This document shows, piece after piece, positions 15,099 through 23,378 of a stretch of DNA of 23,397 nt. This DNA is from JBDKTH01 sp964558295 (lineage in GTDB: Bacteria > Planctomycetota > Planctomycetia > Pirellulales > Thermoguttaceae): NCBI GenBank assembly GCA_964558295.1, contig CAZLDQ010000083.1, positions 1 through 23,397 on the forward strand, in the 5' to 3' direction. A program made the position numbers and the translations under genes. Positions within the stretch are counted from its first letter, which is position 1, and every line of letters starts with the position of its first letter. The notes under the pieces are model-generated. The model saw only the letters and a program-made list of their open reading frames with translations. It was not told where the DNA came from and did not search any database.

Positions 15099-16486
15099 GA
15101 TTGCGCCTCCTGGGACTCGTCACGAAGTGTCAGTTCGATCAGCAGATGTCCGGTATCCGGTGCCTCGAGGACGTGCAGCTCGAAGGGTCCCCAATGGCAA
15201 CGGTCGCCTGGTTGCGGAAACCGTTCTAGGGTTTCCTGAAGTACTCCGCCGACAGTCAGGCTTTTGCTCGGTGGGCGTTCGACCTCGAAGTGCCGGACGA
15301 GACGCCGCAGGCTTGTCATGCCGGTCACGTGCCAGAGGCCGGGGGCCACCTGTCGGATCGGCACGCGTTTGAGCAGTCGCTCACTACGGCTGGCCGTCGG
15401 GCTGAAAATCGTATCAAGGATGTCGTCGAAGGTAAGCACCCCGATGGTCTCGCCAAACTCGTTGATCACGGCGGCCACCTGCCGGGCGTGTCGCTGCATG
15501 AGTTCCAACGCGTCGGCCACCGTGCTGGACCAGGGAACGTAGACGACTGACTGTGCCAGCCGTTCCAGGTGCTCGTGAGGGATGGCTGTCAGATCGGCCA
15601 GACGCACGGCGCCGGCCACCTCGTCGCTGTCTGGTTCGGCGACCAACAGGTAACCGCTGTCCGGCAGTTGATTGGCGACATCGGTCAAGGCCACGGGGGG
15701 CCGGAAGACGCGGAGGCGAGGACGCGGACGCATCAATTCGTCCACGCGGATTCCCGAGAGGGTGATAATTCCTTGCAGTACTGTATGTTCGTGGGCCAGC
15801 AGCGCGGCGTCGGCGGTGGAATACTCGACCGCCCGTTCCAGGTCGCGGATATGCAAGTAAGGCTCCGGCTGGTACTTGGGCCAGAGAACCCGTTGCGAGA
15901 GAAGGTTCGCCCAGCGAAAGGCGGGAATCAGCGGGTCCAGTAGTCGCACCAATCCGGCCAAGGGAACGCCCAGCAGGGAGACCAGTGCCGGAGCCCAGGT
16001 GACACCCACGGTCTTGGGAACCATCTCGCCGAAGATGATCAAGGCCAGGACCGAGACCACGGCCAAGGTGCCGGCCTCGGCCGTATGGCCGGCACGTTGC
16101 ATTTGAAGGCTGGCGATCGAACTGATTGCGAAATAGGTGAGGTTGACCAGTAGGTTCCAGAACAAGATGGCTGTCAGCAGCCGATCGGGATTCTGGAGGA
16201 GGCCTACGGCGAGTTGTTGGGCGCGGTTGCCGTGTGCCAGACGCTGGCGTTCTCGTGGAGTCAAATAGAATAGGGCCGATTCGCTCCCGGAGAAGAACGC
16301 GGAAACGAGCGTCAGCAGTCCCATTGCGGCAAACCAGGGGGCATAGGTCGCGACGATCGCATCTCCCGGAAGAGCCGGAAGAGAGGGAAGAGCAATGGGC
16401 AGGAGGCCGCCGACGACGGCCGCGCAAAACGGAGCACCTGCCGGACGGTGGGGGGCGGGGGACGGGATGCGAACTCCTGCGTTCAC
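15095..16486 (-). CDS. CNNM/CBS/CorC-domain membrane protein (long paralogue)
   Basis: The 463-residue protein has an N-terminal extension with a hydrophobic segment (about 20-38), then the CNNM domain with FFSGSES (64-70), helices at about 105-125, 140-155 and 163-185, and IIFGEMVPKT (150-159). Two CBS repeats follow (about 254-305 and 315-365), then a CorC/HlyC domain (375-455) containing TVGGVLQETLERFPQPGD. This is the full architecture of CorB/CorC-type proteins linked to Mg2+ or Co2+ transport. The start is the GTG at 16486, whose bases overlap the stop of the permease gene as GTGA. GGAG lies 4 bases upstream. It is the middle gene of the operon. Direction of transport and ion are not readable from sequence. 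Confidence 0.9.
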   Translation of the reverse strand: MNAGVRIPSPAPHRPAGAPFCAAVVGGLLPIALPSLPALPGDAIVATYAPWFAAMGLLTLVSAFFSGSESALFYLTPRERQRLAHGNRAQQLAVGLLQNPDRLLTAILFWNLLVNLTYFAISSIASLQMQRAGHTAEAGTLAVVSVLALIIFGEMVPKTVGVTWAPALVSLLGVPLAGLVRLLDPLIPAFRWANLLSQRVLWPKYQPEPYLHIRDLERAVEYSTADAALLAHEHTVLQGIITLSGIRVDELMRPRPRLRVFRPPVALTDVANQLPDSGYLLVAEPDSDEVAGAVRLADLTAIPHEHLERLAQSVVYVPWSSTVADALELMQRHARQVAAVINEFGETIGVLTFDDILDTIFSPTASRSERLLKRVPIRQVAPGLWHVTGMTSLRRLVRHFEVERPPSKSLTVGGVLQETLERFPQPGDRCHWGPFELHVLEAPDTGHLLIELTLRDESQEAQS

Positions 16487-18330
16487 TGTTCTCCAATCGT
16501 CGTTCGCCCAGTGGCGACGTCAAACTCGTCGATGGCCGGAATCAACATGGCGATGATCATGAAACCATAGGCGGCTACGAGCGCCACGAAGACCAAGTGG
16601 GGCTGATGGAGGAAGAGACTGGTAATCGCATAGAACGTGGCCAACGGACAGGCGAACGACGCCAACCCGATTGCCGGAGACGGATTACGGACTCCTAAGG
16701 CCAAATACAAGCCGGCTCCCCCGAAGATCAACAGCCCGAGGAAGGGCAACTGGGCTTCGAAAGAACCGCTGAAGGCCATCATCATCCGCATGCAGGTCGC
16801 AACGCCCAGGAAGAGGAAGAAAACGGTTCCCAGGCTGGTTGCGATGGCGTTCCGGGAGTTGGCGTACGTAATGCCTGCATGCACCCCCAGCATGGCCACG
16901 AAGAAATAAAGCACCGCCAGCCCGACGAGCAAATAGAGCAGGTTCTCAAGGCCCAGGGCCCCTTCGTGCCACAACCAGAGGCACAGAAGCATCGGCAGAA
17001 CGATCATCTCCTTGCAGTTGTACAACACGCCCCCGAGCTTGCCGAAGATGAACTCCTTGGGGGTCAAATCGCTGACCAAGAGGAGATCGATGGCCCGGGT
17101 GTCCCGTTCGCTGGTCAAGGAAGTCACGGCCTGGGCGTTCACTAGTACGAGGCTCAGCAGGAACAGCGGCACCAAGGCCCAGGCTCCCTGGGCTTGGGTC
17201 ATCGCTTCACCGGAGTGGAGTATCCAGTACAGGCTCCCGGCGGCCAGACCAAAGAGGGCCAGATAGACCAGGCGGATGACCAGAATCTTGCGCCCATAGG
17301 CCCAGGTGCAGATTTCCCGCCAAAGGATCGGATTATCCCAGACGGGGCGGGTAGGTGACGGTACGCGGGGCACGTTGCGCATCGAGCTGGAGACTTCTTT
17401 GCCAGCCACGGCGGTGGACTTGCCCGTGGCTGTTCCTTGGTCTTGCGCTGCGTCGTATTCCGCTCCCCAAATGCTTTGTCGATGCCAAGTCTCGTCTTCG
17501 CGGACCATCGGTTGCGTTTCCCGTGAGGGATTCCAGACGCGGACCAGGGCCACGGCCAACCCGTTGAGCACGAGGACGATGGCCCCGGTCATCGCGAGGA
17601 AGAAGTTGACCGGCGTCTGCAGGAATCCGAGGGCTGGATCGGCTTCCAGGTAGGGACGGGTGGCTTCGAGAATGGCCTGCCAAGGGCTGAAGGCGATTGC
17701 CCAGGTTTGGGTGGCGATTCCCGCCCACTGCGTCCCCGCCGCGCCGCTTGCCACAATCTCCCACACGGTCAGCCACAGCACCAACACCAGCACGGTCATG
17801 GCTACGGCTTGGAAGGTCTTTTCGCGCCATAAGGCTAGCGTGGAGCCCAGACTTCCCGCGACGACGGCTCCCGCTAGGGTTACAGCAAACACGCGAGCAA
17901 TCTGCCCGACAGAGACGCCTCCAAACAGCATCGTGAGAAAGAACAGCGGCAGTGATGTTGCCAGGAGCACGACAACATTCAACAAGCTGGCCATGAGTCT
18001 TCCCAGGACCAATTCGCCGTTGGTCAAGCGGGTAATCAGAAGCAGGTCAAGCGTATGGCGATCCTTCTCCTGAGCCACCGCACTGGCGGCCAGCAGGGCT
18101 GAGAAAAACAACGCCAACGTCAATTGCAGGGGGGCGAGAATCTGAAACAGGATTGCGCCGAAACGGGCCAAGTCGCCCACGTCACGCACCACTTGAGTTC
18201 CGGTGAGCACCAGCCAGGCCGTGCTCATGAGGACCAGGAGCACCAGCGCGTAGATGGTCCGGGCTATATAGATTCGGGGACGCCGAGGGGTGATCGCGAA
18301 TTCACGGGTGAAGACGGGGCCGATGAACAA
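16483..18330 (-). CDS. Duplicated ABC-2-type permease
   Basis: The 615-residue integral membrane protein contains two homologous permease modules. Both have a basic start (FTREFAITPRRPRIYIAR at 7-24, ILWREICTWAYGRKILVIR at 335-353), a helix, and a cytoplasmic coupling motif followed by more helices. The coupling motif is EKDRHTLDLLLITRL at 88-102 in the first module and ERDTRAIDLLLVSDL at 408-422 in the second. A polar cytoplasmic linker (about 266-330) joins them. ABC-2 permeases normally dimerise around one ATPase, so this gene encodes the whole membrane part in one chain. No ATPase gene is in the window. The start is the TTG at 18330, set by AAGGGAG 8 bases upstream and by the fold. The next in-frame ATG is at residue 35, inside the first helix. 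It heads the operon with the CNNM genes. Confidence 0.87.
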   Translation of the reverse strand: MFIGPVFTREFAITPRRPRIYIARTIYALVLLVLMSTAWLVLTGTQVVRDVGDLARFGAILFQILAPLQLTLALFFSALLAASAVAQEKDRHTLDLLLITRLTNGELVLGRLMASLLNVVVLLATSLPLFFLTMLFGGVSVGQIARVFAVTLAGAVVAGSLGSTLALWREKTFQAVAMTVLVLVLWLTVWEIVASGAAGTQWAGIATQTWAIAFSPWQAILEATRPYLEADPALGFLQTPVNFFLAMTGAIVLVLNGLAVALVRVWNPSRETQPMVREDETWHRQSIWGAEYDAAQDQGTATGKSTAVAGKEVSSSMRNVPRVPSPTRPVWDNPILWREICTWAYGRKILVIRLVYLALFGLAAGSLYWILHSGEAMTQAQGAWALVPLFLLSLVLVNAQAVTSLTSERDTRAIDLLLVSDLTPKEFIFGKLGGVLYNCKEMIVLPMLLCLWLWHEGALGLENLLYLLVGLAVLYFFVAMLGVHAGITYANSRNAIATSLGTVFFLFLGVATCMRMMMAFSGSFEAQLPFLGLLIFGGAGLYLALGVRNPSPAIGLASFACPLATFYAITSLFLHQPHLVFVALVAAYGFMIIAMLIPAIDEFDVATGRTTIGEQ

Positions 18331-18742
18331 GTCAAAAACTCCCTTGTTGGCGGGGAATTGCCTCTGCCTTTTCCCATCATAGCAGAACTGGTTTTTTTGA
18401 GGAGATGGCTCACAACGGCCGCGCCGGATGTTTGCCCCCTTTTTACCGAAAACTCATATTCGCTTCGCATTCCCAGAGGCACAAGACTCGGAAGGGGCCA
18501 AAAATAACGGCGGAAGCTTGGCTCGTGTTGGCGGGGCGATACCGAGCACTTCGGGGGGGGCTGGGGGGCTGATGGATCGTCGGACAACCGAGTGGGTTTC
18601 CCGGGCGTGCGGGGCTCCCCCATTTGACCGAAGTGCAAGTGTGACCTAGCCTTTCTTCAGTGGGCCATCTGTTCGACAGCCTTCAGGAGACTGTCAACGG
18701 CTTTGGCGCAGGACTTTTGTAAGCCGTGTTGGTTGGGCAGAC
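18331..18742. other. Divergent intergenic region, no gene seen
   Basis: This 412-base region separates the permease operon from the GGDEF gene. It contains a minus-strand TATGAT (18376-18381) as a possible -10 for the operon, without a good -35. It also holds a weak rightward pair TTGACC (18624-18629) and TAGCCT (18647-18652), 17 bases apart. G8 and G6 runs lie at 18553-18568. A bulged hairpin (18671-18679 with 18691-18698) may sit in the leader of the GGDEF gene. Open frames here have no ribosome-binding site. Confidence 0.45.
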
Positions 18743-21016
18743 GTGAAGAGCAAGCACCTTATGGCGGAAAGTTCGATCGTTCCTATTCAAACCGATCACC
18801 TTGCGACTCCAGAACCTGTCTGGATGGCGGAACTCCTGCTGCGCGAACTGGAGCAAGCCTCGGGGGGGGCGGTTCCGCCGCCCGTCATCGACGGCCATCC
18901 TGACAATCAACTGGTGCAGGTTCGTTTAGGCATCGCCAGCAGCCTCTATACGGCCTTACGTTGCCGGCATGCACCAGCGGCCGGGCATTGCTTGCGTGTG
19001 GCGTTGACCTCTTCGGCGTGGGCCTTATGGCTTCAACTTTCCGGCCAGCAGCGCGATGTCATCGAAGTGGCCGCCTTGCTCCACGACGTGGGCATGATTG
19101 GCTTGCCTGACCAGATCCTGCTCAAGCCAGGCCCCCTCGATACGGACGAGACCCAGTTGGTCGAGCAGGCTCGGAACATGACGTTGGAGATCCTGCATTG
19201 TGCCTGTGCCGAGCCGGCGATCATCGAAATCGTCGAGAATGTGGGGGCTTGGTTTGACGGCTTTAAGGGGGGGTATCGCCTGGGGGGGGAGCCGCTCCCG
19301 TTGGGGGGTCGCATGATTGCCGTCGTTGAGGCCTTCGCCGCGATGACGCCCGATCATGTCTTTCGCCCAGCGATGAGCCAGGAGCGGGCTTTGCACGAGT
19401 TGTTCGAATTCGCTGGTAGCCAGTTCGATCCGGAGCTGGTCAAGCAGTTCGTGCAGTTCTACGCCTGTGACTTGTCGCAACTTCGCCTGGAGGTGGCCCA
19501 GCGGTGGCTCCGCACCCTTGACGAGGAGGTGGTCAATTCTTACTGGGAACTGAACCATCTTCCTCGCCAAGCTGGAAAGTCTAACGACGCATCGATCTAT
19601 CAGAATCGGCTTCTCGACTACATGCACGATGCGGTTGTGTTTGTTGATGCGGGACTGCGCGTCGTGCAGTGGAACCGCGGAGCGGAACGTCTCAGCGGCA
19701 TTCCTGCCGACAGTGTCCTGGACCGTCAATGGTCTCCGTCCCTGTTGAGCGTTCGCAATGAGAAAGGGGAAGTGCTGGCGGAAGACGACTGTCCGATCGC
19801 GTGTGCCTTGCAGTCGGGGGTTCAGTCGTTGCGGCGGTTGAGCATCGTCGGGCGGAACGGTCGGGCAATCTCGGTCGACAGCCATGCGATTCCAGTTACG
19901 ACAGACGAGGGGACTGTACTTGGGGCTATTCTCCTGTTGCACGATGCGTCTCCGGAGAGGTCGCTGGAAGAACGCTGCCAGACCTTGCACGAGAAAGCGA
20001 CCAAAGACCCGCTGACCCAAGTGGCGAATCGGGCGGAGTTCGACCGTGTCCACGAGGCGTTCGCTCGGCGTTTTAAGGAGCAGGGCATTCCTTGCAGTCT
20101 GATCATCTGTGATCTGGATTTGTTCAAGCAGGTGAACGACAACTACGGTCACCAGGCAGGGGACGAAGCCATCAAGAGCCTGGCCAATCTGTTGAAGAAT
20201 TCTTGTCGGTCCGGTGATCTTGTGGCACGCTATGGCGGCGAAGAGTTCGTGATGCTCTGTGCCGATTGCGACAATGCCACGGCGGCTCGCCGGGCGGAAC
20301 AGATCCGCAAGGCGCTCAGCCAATTGGCCCAGCCGAGAATGGATGGACGTTCGGTGACCGCTAGCTTCGGCGTTACGGAGATCCAATCGGGCGATACACC
20401 GGAGACGATGCTTCGCCGTGCGGACCGGGGCCTCTTGATGGCCAAGGCCAAAGGGCGCAATATGGTGGTCCAACTTGGCAGCGGTTTTGACGGCGAAGCT
20501 ACGGAAGGCGGTGAAGGGGGACACAAGAAGGGACTCTTCTGGTGGCAGAAGCCGGCGAGCCCGGTCATGATCCTGGAACAAGACCTGATGACCCCCGTGC
20601 CAATCAAGGTGGCGATCGAGAAGCTTCGCGGTTTTGTCGCCGATCACGAGGCAAAGATCGTATCGATTGATGGGAACCACGTCACTTTGGAAATCGACGA
20701 TAGCTTGCATCCCTCCCGACGCCGCGGTGATCGGCCGATGGTGTTTTCCGTCGAGTTGTGCTTCGAGGAGGAACAATTGGAAAAGGTCACCTCCTCGGGC
20801 GCGGTGGCGAGGATGGTCTCCCGGACGAAGATCCACGTGGCAATCACGCCCTGCAAAAATCGCGACCGTCGCCGAACCGATGTGGCCGAACGGGCTCGTG
20901 AAGTCCTGGCTAGTTTCCGGTCCTATCTGATGGCTACCGTCGAGGATTCGCCGTCATCGAAGGGCGTGTGGCGACGCGCCAAGGCGATCCTCGCCCCTTG
21001 GTTGACTCAACGCTGA
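18743..21016 (+). CDS. Degenerate HD-GYP / PAS / GGDEF signalling protein
   Basis: The 757-residue protein is soluble and has four parts. Residues about 60-240 are HD-GYP-like: the HD pair is kept (LLHDVGMIGLPD, 112-123), but the Lys of HDxGK is Met, the HHE ligands are replaced (VENVGAW, 164-170) and GYP reads GYR (177-179), so phosphodiesterase activity is doubtful. Residues about 285-405 are a PAS sensor (MHDAVVFVDAGLRVVQWNRGA). Residues about 415-578 are an intact GGDEF cyclase with DLDLFKQVND (457-466), GGEEF (498-502) and the inhibitory I-site RSGD (489-492). Residues about 610-735 form a C-terminal domain I cannot assign. It probably makes c-di-GMP with product inhibition. The start is GTG 18743 or ATG 18761; the second has a slightly better ribosome-binding site. 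Confidence 0.9.
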   Translation: MKSKHLMAESSIVPIQTDHLATPEPVWMAELLLRELEQASGGAVPPPVIDGHPDNQLVQVRLGIASSLYTALRCRHAPAAGHCLRVALTSSAWALWLQLSGQQRDVIEVAALLHDVGMIGLPDQILLKPGPLDTDETQLVEQARNMTLEILHCACAEPAIIEIVENVGAWFDGFKGGYRLGGEPLPLGGRMIAVVEAFAAMTPDHVFRPAMSQERALHELFEFAGSQFDPELVKQFVQFYACDLSQLRLEVAQRWLRTLDEEVVNSYWELNHLPRQAGKSNDASIYQNRLLDYMHDAVVFVDAGLRVVQWNRGAERLSGIPADSVLDRQWSPSLLSVRNEKGEVLAEDDCPIACALQSGVQSLRRLSIVGRNGRAISVDSHAIPVTTDEGTVLGAILLLHDASPERSLEERCQTLHEKATKDPLTQVANRAEFDRVHEAFARRFKEQGIPCSLIICDLDLFKQVNDNYGHQAGDEAIKSLANLLKNSCRSGDLVARYGGEEFVMLCADCDNATAARRAEQIRKALSQLAQPRMDGRSVTASFGVTEIQSGDTPETMLRRADRGLLMAKAKGRNMVVQLGSGFDGEATEGGEGGHKKGLFWWQKPASPVMILEQDLMTPVPIKVAIEKLRGFVADHEAKIVSIDGNHVTLEIDDSLHPSRRRGDRPMVFSVELCFEEEQLEKVTSSGAVARMVSRTKIHVAITPCKNRDRRRTDVAERAREVLASFRSYLMATVEDSPSSKGVWRRAKAILAPWLTQR

Positions 21017-21034
21017 TTCGAGGACGCTCCACCC

Positions 21035-22459
21035 ATGGCTCGCATTGGCGTAACCATCTCAGGGATCGAACGTACCCTGTTGAATCGCTTGGCTGACGCG
21101 AATGCCGCGATCACGCTGAGCAGCCTCCGCCTGGCGACCGAGAAGAACGTTAACGCTCCCAAAGACAATCCCTCGGCCTTTGTCACGCTCAGCGGGTTTC
21201 AGAGCCGGCTCAGTACCGTGACGGCCACGATGAGCAACGTGACGGCTGCCAGCAGCCTGATCGGCGAAACGCAAACGACGTTGGACGCGATTCGCACGCA
21301 ACTCGACACGATTCGCGCCGAACTCGTCAAAGACGAAGAGCGCACCCTGACTCCGGAAGAACGTGCCGAATCCCAGGCGGTGATTGACGCGGCCATTAAC
21401 CAGATCAATGCCCTGGCCACAACTTCAATCGATGGCCGCCGGCCGCTGGACGGTTCGGCCAACTACCTCTTCTCCGGACGCAATTCGAGCCAAGTGACCG
21501 ACGTTACCGTTTCCTCCAAAACGGCGGGAACTTCGCGAACGATTTCGGGCAGTGTCACCCAGGGCGCCACGCAGGCCTCCCTCGTCTATACCGGTGCAGG
21601 AGGCGCGACGACCGCCAGCGCGAGCTTCACCCTGACCGGAAAACGGGGAACCGTCAGTTTCAGTGTCGCCAACGGCGAGGACTTGGACGACGTGGCGGAA
21701 AGAGTCAACGAGAATAGCCACAAAACGGGGGTCGTCGCTTCCGTCAACGGCGACGAGTTGACCTTTCGCAGTGTCGAGTACGGCAGCGAGGCTACCGTGG
21801 GGATTGCCGTCACTTCCGGCTCCTTCGATGTCACCGGTGGTACGGGCGGCGTGGCGACGGGAACCAATGCGATCGTTGAGATCAACGGCCAAACCTATGA
21901 TGATCATCGGGTCCAGGGAAACCGCGTCACGGTCAATGAGAACGGGTTGACCTTGCAGATGGAATTCGCCCCTGGATTCCAGGGCGAGTTCGATTCCTTC
22001 ACCATCTCGGGTAGTGCCCTGACCTTTGCCGTGGGGCCGAACCTCAACCATCGCTCGACTCTGGCGATTCCAGGCTTACAAGCCAATCGACTTGGAGGGC
22101 TTAGTGGGACGCTCGACCAGATCTATTCAGGCGGCGACTATGCGGGCTTGGACGCCAATACCTCGCGAGCAATTCGAATCGTTGACGAGGCGATTGGCAA
22201 GCTTGAGCGCGTGACAGGTTCCGTCGATGGCTTCTTCAGTGCCACGATCACCTCCTCCTCCAATCTCCTTTCCGCTCTTCAGGAGGAACTCACCACGGCC
22301 ATCGTGCAGACCGACGGCTTTAACCAGGAGGAAGAAGAGGAACTCTTGGCCAAAAATCAGGGGCTGGCGCTCAATGCGATTGCCGGCCTGACGATCTTCC
22401 AAGAGCAGCGTTTGAACATCATCAAGATGATTCAGCACCTTGCGGGGCTGACGCCGTAA
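21035..22459 (+). CDS. Flagellin / FlgL-like protein with hook-IN insertions
   Basis: The 474-residue protein has the helical flagellin ends. The N-terminal part (5-140) includes LNRLADANAAITLSSLRLAT and the APKDNPSA loop in place of the usual SAKDDAAG-like loop. The C-terminal part (about 375-472) includes RAIRIVDEAIGKLERV and NAIAGLTIFQEQRL. GSANYLFSGRN (140-150) recalls FlgL, in which this helix ends before the variable region. Residues about 196-330 are beta-rich with repeats resembling the flagellin hook-IN motif (for example VEINGQTYDDHRVQGN). It is therefore a filament or hook-filament-junction protein, exported by the flagellar type III system without a signal peptide. It follows the GGDEF gene by 18 bp with GAGGA before the ATG, so the two are probably one operon. 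Confidence 0.85.
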   Translation: MARIGVTISGIERTLLNRLADANAAITLSSLRLATEKNVNAPKDNPSAFVTLSGFQSRLSTVTATMSNVTAASSLIGETQTTLDAIRTQLDTIRAELVKDEERTLTPEERAESQAVIDAAINQINALATTSIDGRRPLDGSANYLFSGRNSSQVTDVTVSSKTAGTSRTISGSVTQGATQASLVYTGAGGATTASASFTLTGKRGTVSFSVANGEDLDDVAERVNENSHKTGVVASVNGDELTFRSVEYGSEATVGIAVTSGSFDVTGGTGGVATGTNAIVEINGQTYDDHRVQGNRVTVNENGLTLQMEFAPGFQGEFDSFTISGSALTFAVGPNLNHRSTLAIPGLQANRLGGLSGTLDQIYSGGDYAGLDANTSRAIRIVDEAIGKLERVTGSVDGFFSATITSSSNLLSALQEELTTAIVQTDGFNQEEEEELLAKNQGLALNAIAGLTIFQEQRLNIIKMIQHLAGLTP

Positions 22460-22541
22460 TGGCTATTCGCTTCGCCGGTCGATTGGCTGGCTTTCTGCAT
22501 GGAAGAGCGACCCTCCCTCGGCTTGTTGTGTGACGGCTCCC

Positions 22542-22569
22542 TTGCCGACTAGCTTACTCATGCTAGAAT
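22542..22569 (+). promoter_or_regulatory. Candidate promoter of the superoxide dismutase gene
   Basis: TTGCCG (22542-22547, 4/6) and TAGAAT (22564-22569, 5/6) are 16 bases apart. The likely transcription start near 22576 falls inside the palindrome at 22568-22593. The leader would be about 110 bases. Confidence 0.5.
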
Positions 22570-22593
22570 AATGTCAAGACACGCTGACATTAT
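22568..22593. promoter_or_regulatory. Palindromic operator candidate over the sod promoter
   Basis: ATAATGTCA (22568-22576) and TGACATTAT (22585-22593) are perfect 9-base inverted arms with an 8-base spacer. The left arm overlaps the last two bases of the -10 box and the site extends past the predicted start point, the usual position of a repressor operator. There is no T-run behind it, so it is not a terminator. The sequence is not a clear Fur, PerR or OxyR consensus. Confidence 0.6.
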
Positions 22594-22688
22594 GCGGGTC
22601 GGCACTCGGCGGTCGTGGCAAAAAAGTAGTAGGAAAAGCCGCGAGGTGCCCAGGTTGTGTGTACCTCTCAAGAGTGGAGAGACGTTCC

Positions 22689-23378
22689 ATGCCGTATCTA
22701 CTGCCTGAATTACCCTATGCGTATGACGCCCTGGAGCCTTACATCGATGCACGTACCATGGAGATCCACCATACCAAACACCACCAGACCTACGTAACGA
22801 AGCTCAATGAAGCGATCGCAGGACGGGGGCTGGAAAATCAGTCGGTGGAGGAGTTGGTGGCTTCGATCGACCAATTGCCGCAAGAGATTCGCACGGCGGT
22901 CCGGAATCATGGGGGTGGGCATGCAAATCACTCCCTGTTTTGGCGGGTTATGACCCACAACGGTGGTGGCGAGCCACGAGGGGAGCTCGCTCGGGCGCTG
23001 GATCAACAATTTGGCAGTTTTGAGGGTTTCAAACAGGCTTTTACCAAAGCTGCGCTGGGTCGGTTTGGGAGTGGCTGGGCTTGGCTGAGTCTTGATGCAG
23101 ACAAGAGACTGCTTGTCGAGGACACGGCTAACCAGGATAGTCCGCTGATGGTCGGACATACCCCTCTTCTCGGCGTCGACGTTTGGGAGCACGCCTATTA
23201 CTTGAAGTATCAGAACCGTCGTCAGGAGTATGTCGAAGCGTTTTACCATGTGATTGACTGGGATGCGGTTGCTCAACGTTACCAGGAGGCGCTTCGCGCG
23301 GAGGCGGTGCCGGGGGGCAGGGGAGAGGGCCTTCCGGCCACAGCCCGACGATTGTTCAACACCGCGATCTGCGTGTGA
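22689..23378 (+). CDS. sodA: Superoxide dismutase, Mn-type
   Basis: The 229-residue protein converts superoxide to peroxide and oxygen. Metal ligands are His27 (MEIHHTKHHQTY, 24-35), His81 (GGGHANHSLFW, 75-85), Asp164 and His168 (GVDVWEHAYYLKY, 162-174). Gly77 and Gln149 (NQDSPLM) are the residues that usually mark Mn enzymes; Fe enzymes carry Gln at the position of Gly77. There is no signal peptide, so it is cytoplasmic. After the usual end (DWDAVAQRY) it has a tail of about 30 residues, ending in RLFNTAICV, which is longer than common. The ATG at 22689 is set by GGAGAG about 8 bases upstream and by the conserved first residues. It has its own promoter and operator candidate. Confidence 0.96.
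   Translation: MPYLLPELPYAYDALEPYIDARTMEIHHTKHHQTYVTKLNEAIAGRGLENQSVEELVASIDQLPQEIRTAVRNHGGGHANHSLFWRVMTHNGGGEPRGELARALDQQFGSFEGFKQAFTKAALGRFGSGWAWLSLDADKRLLVEDTANQDSPLMVGHTPLLGVDVWEHAYYLKYQNRRQEYVEAFYHVIDWDAVAQRYQEALRAEAVPGGRGEGLPATARRLFNTAICV

Noticed and set aside
15414..16523. 369-residue minus-strand open frame
   Set aside because: It is an alternative frame of the CNNM gene with a very Arg/Pro-rich composition typical of shadow frames in GC-rich DNA.
19025..20836. 603-residue open frame on the minus strand
   Set aside because: It is the antisense of the GGDEF gene, which has clear domains. No ribosome-binding site or family motif was seen.
22568..22593. Palindrome as an intrinsic terminator of the flagellin gene
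   Set aside because: No T-run follows, and it overlaps a promoter-like -10 element of the sod gene.
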